Positions 7,618-15,969 are shown, numbered from the stretch's first letter. The stretch is DNA of 42,518 nucleotides from Streptomyces sp. ISL-36 (GCF_018614205.1 NZ_JAGGOS010000112.1:1-42518); one strand, 5' to 3'. Made by a program: numbers and translations. The notes: generated by a model not told the origin, from the sequence alone.

Positions 7618-8942
7618 AGAGATGCTAGGCTTGTGGTACGGCCTTCTCGTTCCTCCAGGAGAGAGGGGCCGCCGGGGCAGGAGCGTGCCGCCGCTCCTGC
7701 CCCACCCCGCGCCCCGCTGCTCCCCGCCTCCCCCAGCGCGGCCTCGTAGACCTCGATCGTCCGAGCGGCGGAAGCCCGCCAGCTCATCCCCCGGGCGTGC
7801 CGGACCGCCGCCTCCCCCATCGTGGTCCGCGCCTGCCGATGCGCCGCCAGCCACAGCAGCCGGCGGGCGTACTCCACCGGGTCGTGGCCGCGTACCAGCA
7901 TCCCCGTCACCCCGTCCCACACCGCTGTCGGCAGCCCGCCCACCGCCGCCGCGAGCACGGGAGTCCCGCACGCCTGCGCCTCCAGGGCCACCAGACCGAA
8001 GGACTCGCTCCGCGACGGCACCACGAGCACGTCCGCCGCCCGGTACCAGTCCGCGAGCCGCTCCTGCGGTACGGGAGGACAGGGCCGCAGCACATCGGTG
8101 ACGCCCAGCTCCGCCGCCAGCTGCCAGGCCGAACCCTGCCGGGTCGCCCCCGAGTGCCCGCCCACCACCGGCACGAGCAGCCGACGGCGCAGGTCGGGCG
8201 CCATCGCCAGGAGCTCCGCCACCGCCCGTACGAGCACATCAGGGCCTTTGAGGGGCTGGATGCGGCCCGCGTAGAGCGGGACGAAGGCGTCAGCCGGCAG
8301 CCCGAGCCGGGCACGTGCGGCGGCCCGGCCGTCGCCGGGGCCGAAGGTCCGCAGATCCACCCCCGGCCGGACGACCTCCGTGCGCGGCGGCTCCGCCCCG
8401 TAGAGCGACCGCAGCGCCTCGGCCTCGTCGGCGGTGTTGGCGATCAGCCGGTCGGCGGCCCCGACCACCTGGTGCTCGCCGCGGATGCGGAGCTCGGGCT
8501 CGGGGGTGTCACCCGCCGCCAGAGCCGCGTTCTTGACCTTGGCCAGGGTGTGGGCGGTGTGGACCAGCGGTATCCGCCAGCCGACGGAGGCGATCCGGCC
8601 GGCCTGCCCGGAGAGCCAGTAGTGGGAGTGCACCAGGTCGTAGCGCCGCCGCTCCTTGAGCAGCGCCAGCGAGAACGGCACGACGAGGTCGGGCATGGCC
8701 TCCTTGGGGAGGGCCTGGCGCGGGCCCGCGTGGAGATGGCGGACCCGTACCCCCGGGGCGAGATCGACGAGCGCGGGGCGGCCCTCGCCCCGGCAGCGGG
8801 TGAAGAGGTCGACCTCCGCGCCCTGTTCGGCCAGGGCTCGGGAGAGCTCGACCATGTAGACGTTCATGCCGCCGGCATCCCCGGTACCGGGCTGGTGGAG
8901 CGGGGAGGTGTGGACGCTGAGCATGGCGACGCGCAGGGACAC
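7608..8942 (-). CDS. MshA-like glycosyltransferase (GT4 family)
   Basis: This 444-residue protein closely resembles MshA, which joins GlcNAc from UDP-GlcNAc to 1-L-myo-inositol-1-phosphate in mycothiol synthesis. MshA hallmarks are MLSVHTSPLHQPGTGDAGGMN near the start, HSHYWLSGQAG, HTLAKVKNAALAAGDTPEP, PGVDLRTFGPGDGR, AGRIQPLKGPDVL, and the GT-B donor motif ESFGLVALEAQACGTPV. The GTG start at 8942 has AGGAG six bases before. It is the last gene of a minus-strand run (asnB, prpF-like, SDR, MetRS-like). Its setting is not that of a housekeeping gene, so I read it as a paralogue making a pseudodisaccharide for a specialised product. Being the only mshA of the strain cannot be excluded from this window. 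Confidence 0.85.
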   Translation of the reverse strand: MSLRVAMLSVHTSPLHQPGTGDAGGMNVYMVELSRALAEQGAEVDLFTRCRGEGRPALVDLAPGVRVRHLHAGPRQALPKEAMPDLVVPFSLALLKERRRYDLVHSHYWLSGQAGRIASVGWRIPLVHTAHTLAKVKNAALAAGDTPEPELRIRGEHQVVGAADRLIANTADEAEALRSLYGAEPPRTEVVRPGVDLRTFGPGDGRAAARARLGLPADAFVPLYAGRIQPLKGPDVLVRAVAELLAMAPDLRRRLLVPVVGGHSGATRQGSAWQLAAELGVTDVLRPCPPVPQERLADWYRAADVLVVPSRSESFGLVALEAQACGTPVLAAAVGGLPTAVWDGVTGMLVRGHDPVEYARRLLWLAAHRQARTTMGEAAVRHARGMSWRASAARTIEVYEAALGEAGSSGARGGAGAAARSCPGGPSLLEEREGRTTSLASLLV

Positions 8943-9013
8943 GTGGGGCTCCTGTGAGGGTGGGCCACGTGTCCCTGCGTCGCGCACGGCCACGCGGCGG
9001 TGAGGAGGAAAGG

Positions 9014-9096
9014 CGGTGACGGTGGTACAGGTGGTGACGGTGTGACGGTGGTACGGGTGGAGACGGTGCCACCGGTCGTGGCGGTGGTACGGGTGG
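9014..9096 (-). repeat. GGTGGTACGGGTGG-type repeats between two genes
   Basis: Degenerate copies of GACGGTGGTACGGGTGG and related G/T-rich words fill the gap between the MetRS-like stop and the glycosyltransferase start. No gene is visible here. Confidence 0.6.
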
Positions 9097-9097
9097 C

Positions 9098-10663
9098 TCA
9101 GAAACCGAAGACCGGGCCGGACGGCGGAGCCAGCCGGGTCCCCGGAAGGGGCGCGTTCAGCGCCGACACGTCGATCGCCCGCCCCGGCTCCACCTTGAGC
9201 GCGGCGGCCAGCCGGTCGGCGCCCTCCGGCATCACCGGCCGCGCCCATGCGGACAGGGCCGAGGCGACCGCCAACTGGGCGGCCAGGGCGGGCAGATGGC
9301 GGCACGCGGTGGTGGGCCGGCAGCGTTCGTGGGCGTTGACATGGCCGAAGTCGGCCACCGAGCGGACCATCTCGTCGAGGACGGCGACCGCCCGGCGCGG
9401 GTCGAAGGCGTCGGGGCCGTACGCGTCCCGCAGATCCTCCACGCCCCGGCCGAGACGCCGCTCCAGGACCTCCCAGCCGGTGCCGCCGGGCAGCGCCTGT
9501 GGGGCGAGACCCGCGCACTCCTCCCGTACGGAGGTGAAGAGCCGCGACAGCCAGCTGTTCCAGTTCTCGTCCAGCTCCTGGCGGGCCGTGGCCAGCCGGT
9601 CGCGGTGGAAGACCGTGCGACGGCCGGTCGGGCGGGCCTGCAGGACGTGGCGGCGCAGGGTGTCGGAGCCGTACTCGGTGAGCAGGTCGAGCGCCCAGAC
9701 GTTGCCCTCCTGGACGCCTTCCTGGACGACGTACGACTCGTTGACGCAGAAGTCCTGCGGCAGCTTGATGTCCTGGGCGAGGAGCAGCACCGGCAGCAGC
9801 ACGGCGTGGCAGAAGGCGTGCCCGAAGCCGCAGAAGTGGATGGCGCGGCGGGGCAGCGGACCCTTGGTGTCGTAGCCGAAGAGGTGCATCGCGGCGGCCT
9901 CGAAACAGCCGTCGATACGGTGGTCGGGGAAGCCCTCGACCGGCACCGGCAGACCCCAGTCGGCCGGGTGGCCGACCGCGATGTCCGGCAGCCCGTCCTC
10001 GACGAGCGACTCGCACAGCGCGGCGAGGCGGGGCGGGAGCCCGGCCGCGGCCCAGTAGTCGGCGAGCGTCTCACGGAAGGGTTCGAGGGGGACGTAGAGA
10101 CGCCGGCACCGCTTGGCGAGCGCCGGGGTGTCGCAGAGCGAGCAGCGCGGCGCGATCAGGTCGCCGCCGTCGTTGGGGCGGGCGCACTCGTGGCACATCC
10201 CGCCGTCGCTCGCCGCGCCGCAGTGCGGGCAGGTGCCGGTGACGTGCGCGCCGTACAGCCAGCGCTCGCACGGCTCGCAGTAGGGCAGCAGGCGGGTACG
10301 GGGGGCGATGACACCGTCCGCGTACAGACGGCTGAAGAGGTCCTGCACCCAGCGGCTGTAGCCGCGGTCGCGGCGCGGCCGGACGATGTGGTCGAACTCC
10401 ACGCCGGAGCGCAGCCAGTCGGCGGTGATCGCCGCGCGGTAGCCCTCGGCGACCTCCTCGGGCTTGCGGTGGTGGCGCAGGGCCCTGACCTCGACGGAGC
10501 TGGCGTGGTCGGCGGTGCCGGTGGTGAACCGCACGGGCTCGCCCTCGGCGCGCAGGAAACGGCTCAGGACGTCGGCGGCGACGTACGGCCCCGCGAGGTG
10601 ACCGATGTGCAGTTCGCCGTGGGTGGCCGGAGGGGTCGCGGTGATCCAGACAGGGGTGCTCAT
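9098..10663 (-). CDS. Methionyl-tRNA synthetase-like protein lacking KMSKS
   Basis: This 521-residue class I aaRS homologue has the HIGH motif intact (H19-I-G-H22, after ITATPPATHGEL). A double zinc-knuckle insert follows with C129/C132, C145/C148, C157/C160 and C174/C177, as in long MetRSs. The catalytic KMSKS loop, expected around residues 313-321, reads VVQEGVQEGN, so all its lysines are gone. An anticodon-domain-like helical region follows and no C-terminal tRNA-binding domain is seen. AAGGAGG precedes the ATG. It probably does not charge tRNA normally. MetRS-like proteins are known in N-N bond (hydrazine) biosynthesis fused to a cupin, but no cupin or N-hydroxylase is here. By analogy with MshC it may ligate an amino acid to an amine. 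Confidence 0.82.
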   Translation of the reverse strand: MSTPVWITATPPATHGELHIGHLAGPYVAADVLSRFLRAEGEPVRFTTGTADHASSVEVRALRHHRKPEEVAEGYRAAITADWLRSGVEFDHIVRPRRDRGYSRWVQDLFSRLYADGVIAPRTRLLPYCEPCERWLYGAHVTGTCPHCGAASDGGMCHECARPNDGGDLIAPRCSLCDTPALAKRCRRLYVPLEPFRETLADYWAAAGLPPRLAALCESLVEDGLPDIAVGHPADWGLPVPVEGFPDHRIDGCFEAAAMHLFGYDTKGPLPRRAIHFCGFGHAFCHAVLLPVLLLAQDIKLPQDFCVNESYVVQEGVQEGNVWALDLLTEYGSDTLRRHVLQARPTGRRTVFHRDRLATARQELDENWNSWLSRLFTSVREECAGLAPQALPGGTGWEVLERRLGRGVEDLRDAYGPDAFDPRRAVAVLDEMVRSVADFGHVNAHERCRPTTACRHLPALAAQLAVASALSAWARPVMPEGADRLAAALKVEPGRAIDVSALNAPLPGTRLAPPSGPVFGF

Positions 10664-10694
10664 GGGACCTCCTTGACGCTGTGGTGCGGTGAGC

Positions 10695-11441
10695 TCAGCG
10701 AGGTTCGAAGTGGAAGGAACGGATGAAGCAATCGCGAGGCTGCTCGACCGCGTAGACAATGCATTCGAAAAGCGCCTGGGTGGTCAGCTTCTCGTCCGGC
10801 GCTATTCCGTCCGGATTCGATCCGTCCCATTCCGCGAACCGCGGATCCGACGTGGAGAAATCCGGCGGGTAGAGGGAGAAGACCCGTACACCGGAGGGCC
10901 GCAGGCGGCGCGAGAGAATGTCGGCGAAACCGGCCTGCGCGCTCTTGGCCGTCCAGAAGGCCTCATGGGCGACGCCCGCGGTGGCGGCGGAGGCGCCCTC
11001 GGCGTCCCGCACCGCCACCATGTTGACGATGTCCGGGCGCAGCGAGCCGCGCAGCAGCGGCAGGAAGTGTTTGACCATCAGGACGGTGCCGCCCGCCGTC
11101 GACTCGATCGTCTCCACGATCTCGTCGTCGCTGGCCGCCTCCAGGTCCATGCCGTCGAGCCAGCGGGCGCCGTTGTTGACCAGCAGGTCGACGCGGTCGG
11201 TGTGTTCGCCGACCCGGGCGGCGAACTCCCGGATCTCGGCCGGCCTGCTGAGGTCGCAGCCGAAGGCGTGGATGCGGTCACGGGCGGATCCCATGACTTC
11301 GGTACGTGTCCGCTCGGCGGCCTCGACGGTACGGGCCGAGACGTACACCTCGGCACCGAGGTGTGCGAATCCGACGGCGAGTGCGCGACCGAAATAGCGG
11401 GACGCTCCGGTCACGACGACACGCAGATTCTCGAATTTCAT
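10695..11441 (-). CDS. SDR-family protein with altered catalytic site
   Basis: A 248-residue short-chain dehydrogenase fold with the cofactor motif TGASRYFGRA (11-20), CDLS and NNGA (89-92). The catalytic YxxxK is F162-W-T-A-K166, so the Tyr is replaced by Phe, and the usual Ser-containing strand reads VNMVAVRDAEG. Classical alcohol oxidation is therefore unlikely. The protein may bind NAD(P)(H) for another chemistry, use another residue, or be structural. It lies between the MetRS-like and PrpF-like genes on the same strand, 31 bases from the former. Confidence 0.8.
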   Translation of the reverse strand: MKFENLRVVVTGASRYFGRALAVGFAHLGAEVYVSARTVEAAERTRTEVMGSARDRIHAFGCDLSRPAEIREFAARVGEHTDRVDLLVNNGARWLDGMDLEAASDDEIVETIESTAGGTVLMVKHFLPLLRGSLRPDIVNMVAVRDAEGASAATAGVAHEAFWTAKSAQAGFADILSRRLRPSGVRVFSLYPPDFSTSDPRFAEWDGSNPDGIAPDEKLTTQALFECIVYAVEQPRDCFIRSFHFEPR

Positions 11442-11534
11442 GCTCGTCTGCTCTCCCCTGCCCGGCGGGCGAATGCGGTCGAATTCAGCGTGGCAGAGGA
11501 AACGGCGCCGGGGCCTGGTGAGAGGGGTGCGCGT

Positions 11535-12593
11535 TCACGCCGTTGCGTGGATACGCCACGGCAGTTCCAGCCTGTCGAGGACGGTCGCCCGCTTGTGGTG
11601 GACGCCGACGCCGCGGGGGCCGGCGGAGACGGTGACGGGCCCGCCGGGGGTGCGCAGCGGCCCGTCGAGAGGGGGCACGACGGTCCCTTCGAGGTGTGCG
11701 GCGGTGGCGAGTGCGGCGGCCCCGGTGAGGGCGAGCCGGGGGTGCCAGCCGCCGACGGTGAGGGCGCGGACGGCTCCGTCCCCGGTGAAGGCGGCGACCT
11801 TGGGCAGGGCGGAGTGCGGCGGGTGACCGAGCAGGCGGGCGGCCTCGGCGCGCAGGGCGAGGAGGCGGCGCAGGGTGGCGTCCCCGGCCCGGAACAGTTC
11901 CTCGGCGGTGCGGAGGCCGAGGTGGGCGGCGTCGACGAGGACGTACGGATTCCCGTACCGGACGAGGGAGACGGGCAGCTCGTCGACGATGTCGAGGGGC
12001 CGTCCGGTGGGGAGTGTGCCGGGGGCGTCGGGAGGCCGCAGGAAGCGGAGGGTGTGGGCGGCGGGCGGCGCGTACGGGGACTCCGGTCGCGGCCTCGGCT
12101 CCGGCCCTGGCCCCGGTCCCGGCTGCAGCGCTGAGTCCGGCCCGGACTCCGGTCCCGGTCCCGGCCCCGGCCCTGACTCCCGCCCGGGCTCCGGCCCCGG
12201 CTCCCACCCGGACTCCGGTCCCGGCTCCGGTCCCGGCTCCGGCTCCGGTTCGCACCGGATGTCGTCGCCGGTCGTGACGGCACGGACGGTGACCGGCCCG
12301 GGGTGGGCGCCGGCCACCACGCAGGCCAGCAGCGAGTGCCCGCACCCCGTGCGGAAGTCGAAGCCGCCGTCGGGCAGGGCCTGGACGAAGCGGTAGTCGA
12401 GATCGTGCCCGGGGCGGGCGGAGGGCCCGTACAGCGCGATCTTGTTGAGCCGTGCGTACGGCGTGGCCGCGAGCGCCCGGCGCAGCGCCGTCAGCTCACC
12501 GCGCAGGGCCAGCGCTCCGGCGGGGAGTTGGGACAGCTGGACCACGAGGGTGGGTCCGGGGGCGTCCTCGGCCCGTACGACGGCGGCGATCAC
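11535..12593 (-). CDS. PrpF-like (DAP-epimerase fold) isomerase with repeat insertion
   Basis: The 352-residue protein resembles PrpF/4-oxalomesaconate tautomerase-type isomerases. Segment LNKIALYGPSARPGHDLDYRFVQ (49-71) matches the family block, and C84 in TGCGHS is the likely catalytic cysteine of the first half. A second-half cysteine is not obvious. Residues about 115-172 are a Gly-Pro-Glu-Ser low-complexity stretch between the half domains, coded by tandem hexamer-like DNA. The start is GTG 12593, after GGGGGAG. It follows asnB by 50 bases on the same strand. Double-bond isomerisation or racemisation of a carboxylic acid intermediate is the family role. The substrate is unknown. Confidence 0.72.
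   Translation of the reverse strand: MIAAVVRAEDAPGPTLVVQLSQLPAGALALRGELTALRRALAATPYARLNKIALYGPSARPGHDLDYRFVQALPDGGFDFRTGCGHSLLACVVAGAHPGPVTVRAVTTGDDIRCEPEPEPGPEPGPESGWEPGPEPGRESGPGPGPGPESGPDSALQPGPGPGPEPRPRPESPYAPPAAHTLRFLRPPDAPGTLPTGRPLDIVDELPVSLVRYGNPYVLVDAAHLGLRTAEELFRAGDATLRRLLALRAEAARLLGHPPHSALPKVAAFTGDGAVRALTVGGWHPRLALTGAAALATAAHLEGTVVPPLDGPLRTPGGPVTVSAGPRGVGVHHKRATVLDRLELPWRIHATA
12076..12253 (-). repeat. Hexamer-type tandem repeats inside the PrpF-like gene
   Basis: About 180 bases of GGCTCC/GGCCCC/GGTCCC words in a period of six keep the frame open and encode alternating Pro-Gly-Pro-Glu. This looks like replication-slippage expansion within a coding region. Confidence 0.85.
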
Positions 12594-12643
12594 GCGCCCG
12601 CTCCCCCGCCCGGCACGGCCGGGCCCGCCACCCGGGCGGACCC

Positions 12644-14455
12644 TCACGCCGCACAGCCCACCGGGATCCGCATGCCCTGGACGACGTCCGACCACAGTTC
12701 GTGGACCGCGAGCCCCCACAGGGCCAGCGCGTCGCGCTGCGAGGGCCGTTCGAGGTGGCGGGAGAGGAGTTTGCGGACACGGTCGGCGCGGACCTTGCCG
12801 CCGAGGACCAGGCGGGCCGGTGAGAGGAGTTCGCGGACCGTGTCGAGCAGCGGACCGCCCGGCGCCAGCATGGCCGCGATCGGCAGGGTGAAAGGCTGCT
12901 TGGGACGGCCGAGGACCGACGCCGGCAGCAGTTCGCGCCCGGCCTCGTACAGCGCCCGCTTCCCCCGCAGGGCCGACGGCGGCAGCGAGCGCGCGTACGC
13001 CACCACACCCGGCTGGCAGAACGGCAGCCGCGCCTCGACCGCCCAGGCCATCGACAGATGGTCCAGGCGCCGCAGGTGGTACGCGGGCAGCCGCCACCGC
13101 GTCTCGAACGCGGTCATCGCCGTCAGCCGGTCGGCGCCCACCGCCTCCGCCGAGCGCAGCTCCTGTTCGATGCGGTCGGCGGCCGAACCCTCGTCGGCGA
13201 GGTAGGCGCGGTACGCCGGGGTGTACAGGTGCTCGCGCAGCATCCGCGGCGCCGCCGACAGCGCGTCCGCGTACGCCCCCGCCCAGTCCGCGCCCTCCGG
13301 CGCGTCGAGCGCGGCACGCATCCGCTCGTACCCGCCGAAGAGTTCGTCGGCGCCGTCCCCCGTGAGCGCGACCGTGAAGCCGGCCTCCCGTACCGCGCGG
13401 AAGAGGGCGTACGTGGAGAGCGCGATGGGGTCGGCGTTGGGCTGGCCGAGATGGCGGACCGTACGGGTCAGCAGCGAGCCGAGCTCGTCGGGGTCGAGCG
13501 CGACCTCGTGGTGGGTGGTCCGGGCGCGGCGGGCCACCGAACGGGCGTGGGCGGCCTCGGAGTCGGGCCATTTGCCACGGTAGGTGAGGTGGAAGGTGTG
13601 CAGCGGGGGCGCGTCGCTCTCCCGGGCGTACTCGGCGGCGAGCGCGGTGACGAGCCCGGAGTCGAGCCCGCCGCTCGTGATCGCGCAGACGGGCATGTCG
13701 GAGCGCGCGAGCCGCCGCACCTCGCGCCGCAGGACGTCCTGCGCGTCGCCCACCGGCGCGGCCGGGCGCGGGGCCCGGCGCCGGACGAAGGGCGCGCAGC
13801 CGGGCCGTACGACCGCTGTGGCGCCCGGCGGCAGCACGTCGATGCCGTCGAGCGCGGTGTGGGTGGAGAAGGAGGTACGGGTGGCGAGGACGGTGTCGAG
13901 GGAGTCCTCGCGCGGGGATATCCGTACGCCGTCGAAGGCGAGGAGCGCGGGGATCTCGGAGGCGAAGCGGAGGGATCCGTCGTGAGGGTCGTGGTGGACG
14001 TGGATCGGCTTCATGCCCATGTCGTCGACGGCGAGGACGAGTCGGGGGCCGGGGCCACCGGCCCTGAGGTCGAGGATAGCGACGGCGAACATGCCGTCGA
14101 GGTGCTCGGCGAAGGCGGGGCCGTACTCGGCGTAGAGCGCGGGCAGCACGTTGCCGTCGCAGCGGTCGGGGAAGCGGTGACCGCGGGAGGCGAGGTGCCG
14201 CCTCAGCTCGGTGTGGTTGTAGATCTCGCCGTTGAGGACGGCGAGGACGCCGGGCAGGTGCGGCAGCCGGTAGGGCTGCTGCCCGCCGCAGGGGTCGGTG
14301 ACGGCGAGCCGGTCGCACCCCAGCGACCAGCCGGCCCCGCTGAGCACCTGGTGCTCGTCGGGACCGCCGTGGCGCTGGCGGGCCGACACCGCCGAGAGCT
14401 CGGCCGGCTCGGGGCGGACCGCCCCGGCGGCGAAGGAGCCGAAAATCCTGCACAT
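12644..14455 (-). CDS. asnB: Asparagine synthetase-type amidotransferase (AsnB family)
   Basis: The 603-residue protein starts MCRIF, giving the Cys2 nucleophile of a class II glutamine amidotransferase after Met removal. NGEIYN (75-80) and RHGGPDE are present in that domain. The synthetase half has the PP-loop SGGLDS (261-266), GDGADELFGGY and YHLRRLDHLSMAWAVEARLPF. Family chemistry is ATP-dependent amidation of a carboxylate, often on secondary-metabolite intermediates. An unusual point is VDDMGMKPIHVHH where AsnB normally has a RDxxGxKPLYY-type block, so the substrate may differ from aspartate. I chose ATG 14455 because it puts Cys at position 2 and follows GGAGG. It is the first gene of the minus-strand operon A. 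Confidence 0.88.
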   Translation of the reverse strand: MCRIFGSFAAGAVRPEPAELSAVSARQRHGGPDEHQVLSGAGWSLGCDRLAVTDPCGGQQPYRLPHLPGVLAVLNGEIYNHTELRRHLASRGHRFPDRCDGNVLPALYAEYGPAFAEHLDGMFAVAILDLRAGGPGPRLVLAVDDMGMKPIHVHHDPHDGSLRFASEIPALLAFDGVRISPREDSLDTVLATRTSFSTHTALDGIDVLPPGATAVVRPGCAPFVRRRAPRPAAPVGDAQDVLRREVRRLARSDMPVCAITSGGLDSGLVTALAAEYARESDAPPLHTFHLTYRGKWPDSEAAHARSVARRARTTHHEVALDPDELGSLLTRTVRHLGQPNADPIALSTYALFRAVREAGFTVALTGDGADELFGGYERMRAALDAPEGADWAGAYADALSAAPRMLREHLYTPAYRAYLADEGSAADRIEQELRSAEAVGADRLTAMTAFETRWRLPAYHLRRLDHLSMAWAVEARLPFCQPGVVAYARSLPPSALRGKRALYEAGRELLPASVLGRPKQPFTLPIAAMLAPGGPLLDTVRELLSPARLVLGGKVRADRVRKLLSRHLERPSQRDALALWGLAVHELWSDVVQGMRIPVGCAA

Positions 14456-14491
14456 GCCGGTCGCCTCCGGTTCGTCTGCGGCTCCACCGCC

Positions 14492-14519
14492 GCATGTCTC
14501 ATGTCGCATGTCTCATGTC
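14492..14519. promoter_or_regulatory. Two direct 14-bp repeats (four 7-bp GACATG units)
   Basis: GCATGTCTCATGTC occurs twice back to back. On the other strand this is GACATG repeated four times at a pitch of seven bases. It sits in the divergent promoter gap between asnB and the PIG-L gene, next to an AT-rich block (14525-14560), so an operator controlling both is plausible. Confidence 0.6.
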
Positions 14520-14630
14520 GCACCCAATGATTTGAATCTACCAACTTTTTGAATGGCGCGTAAGTGCCATGTCCAGTTCACGCCACGACATGGCCTTGCG
14601 ACGCCCCCGCCACCCCAACAGGCTGGCCCC

Positions 14631-15380
14631 ATGGAGGACTTCGCGACCGATCTCGGCGATCTCACAGACCGCAGCGCCCCCGCATCCCTACTGGTGGTGG
14701 CCGCGCACCCGGACGACATCGAGTTCTGCGTCAGCGGCACGGTCATGCAGTGGATCGCGCGCGGCACCCGCGTCACGTACTGCATCGTCACGGACGGCGG
14801 CGCCGGAGGTTACGACGAACAGCTCCCGCGCCAGGCGATGGCGGATCTGCGCCGCGCCGAGCAGGTCCACTCGGCCAAGCTCAGCGGCGTCGCGGACGTG
14901 CGCTTCCTCGGCTACCCCGACAGCTTCGTGGAACCGAGCGTCGAGCTCCGCCGCGACCTGTGCCGCGTCATCCGGGAGGTACGCCCGCAGCGGGCGATCA
15001 TCCCCTCCCCCGAGATCAACTGGGCCCGCGTGGCCGACCTCCACCCCGACCACCGCGCGGTCGGCGACGCCTGTCTGCGCGCCGTCTACCCGGAGGCCCG
15101 CAACCCCTTCGCCCATCCCTCGCTGCTCAAGGAGGAGGGCCTGGAGCCGTGGATCGTCCACGAGCTGTGGCTGATGACGGGCCCGACGCCCAATCAGTAC
15201 GTGGACGTCACCGGCGTCTTCGACCGCAAGGTCGAGGCGCTGCGGATCCACACCTCGCAGACGGCCCACTTCGACGACCTGGCGGGGCTGCTGCGGGAGT
15301 GGCTGAGCGAACACGCCACGGCGGGGGGCCTGCCGCCGGGACGGATGGCGGAGGCGTTCCAGATCGTGCACATCGACTAG
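14631..15380 (+). CDS. PIG-L/LmbE-family N-deacetylase (MshB-like)
   Basis: This 249-residue zinc-dependent amidohydrolase has AAHPDDIEF near residue 25, the family metal site, and the later His of HPDHRAVG. A GGAGGYDE loop lies between them. Family members remove acetyl from N-acetylglucosaminyl compounds (MshB on GlcNAc-Ins, BshB) or act on amide substrates such as mycothiol conjugates (Mca). It is divergent from asnB and close to an MshA-like glycosyltransferase, so deacetylation of that enzyme's product is the natural guess. ATG 14631 is chosen because the 26 residues before it look non-protein-like. No strong ribosome site precedes either start. Confidence 0.85.
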   Translation: MEDFATDLGDLTDRSAPASLLVVAAHPDDIEFCVSGTVMQWIARGTRVTYCIVTDGGAGGYDEQLPRQAMADLRRAEQVHSAKLSGVADVRFLGYPDSFVEPSVELRRDLCRVIREVRPQRAIIPSPEINWARVADLHPDHRAVGDACLRAVYPEARNPFAHPSLLKEEGLEPWIVHELWLMTGPTPNQYVDVTGVFDRKVEALRIHTSQTAHFDDLAGLLREWLSEHATAGGLPPGRMAEAFQIVHID

Positions 15381-15404
15381 CTGCCCGGCGGATCCGCCGG
15401 GCAG
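15381..15404. terminator. Hairpin between convergent genes
   Basis: CTGCCCGGCG-GATC-CGCCGGGCAG is a perfect 10-bp stem with a 4-base loop, starting at the base after the PIG-L stop. It can end transcription from both sides. Confidence 0.8.
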
Positions 15405-15436
15405 CCCGTGGACCTCGGCCCTCGGCCCTCGGCGGG

Positions 15437-15775
15437 TCATGGCGTGCGGCTGATCCAGCGCTGGAGCGCGATGTGGGTGGTGTCGTCCAGCGCGCACAGC
15501 GCCTCGATGGCGGCGAGGTCGCCCGGCAGCGGCGCGATGCCGGCCGTGGTGAGGGCGGCGTGCAGCTCCAGGCGGCGGCGGTCCGCCGGTTCCAGGGGCA
15601 GGGGGAGCCGGCTCGCGGGGGCGGGCGCGGGGAGCTCGTAGTCGCCGGACTCCATGACGCCGTGGAAGGTCTCGGTGTCTTCGGGCAGAGCGTCGACGAG
15701 GACACCGGGGTACCGGTACGGGTCGAACTCCGACCGCAGCGTCGAAGCCGTGGGGAAGGTCTGCAGCCCAGTCAT
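15437..15775 (-). CDS. Hypothetical 112-aa protein
   Basis: I do not recognise this family. The ATG at 15775 has a strong AGGAGG site, which supports a real gene. The protein has no signal peptide, membrane segment or cysteine-rich motif. The N-terminal third carries many aromatic and acidic residues (FDPYRYPGVLVDALPEDTETFHGV), the middle is Pro/Ala-rich, and the C-terminal part has helical, Leu/Ala-rich character ending in HIALQRWISRTP. It lies alone, bounded by hairpins on both sides, so it is probably monocistronic. A recognition or immunity function cannot be argued from sequence. Confidence 0.65.
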   Translation of the reverse strand: MTGLQTFPTASTLRSEFDPYRYPGVLVDALPEDTETFHGVMESGDYELPAPAPASRLPLPLEPADRRRLELHAALTTAGIAPLPGDLAAIEALCALDDTTHIALQRWISRTP

Positions 15776-15907
15776 GAGTGCCTCCTCAGGTGTGGTGCGA
15801 CTGCAGTGGAGGAGTGCGCGGAAGCCCGGGCCAGTTCCGGTATGGGCGGCGGACCACCCGAATGTCCCCTATCCCATTTCGTCACACATGAGATGAAACG
15901 ACGCCCG

Positions 15908-15938
15908 AAGGCCGGTGCCCTCCGGAGGCACCGGCCTT
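15908..15938 (-). terminator. Hairpin after the LysE gene
   Basis: AAGGCCGGTGCC and its perfect complement form a 12-bp stem around a 7-base loop, 32 bases past the LysE-family stop. Confidence 0.85.
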
Positions 15939-15969
15939 CTCGGTCGGGTCAGGGCCGTGCACCGCGGGG

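Noticed and set aside
7608..10016. An 802-codon continuous frame on the minus strand
   Set aside because: Only the part from GTG 8942 looks like protein (MshA-like). The upstream part is an antisense-frame shadow of the MetRS-like gene, with repeat-derived His/Tyr runs.
9098..10663. Self-resistance MetRS
   Set aside because: Resistance copies need working catalysis, and KMSKS is missing, so tRNA charging is unlikely.
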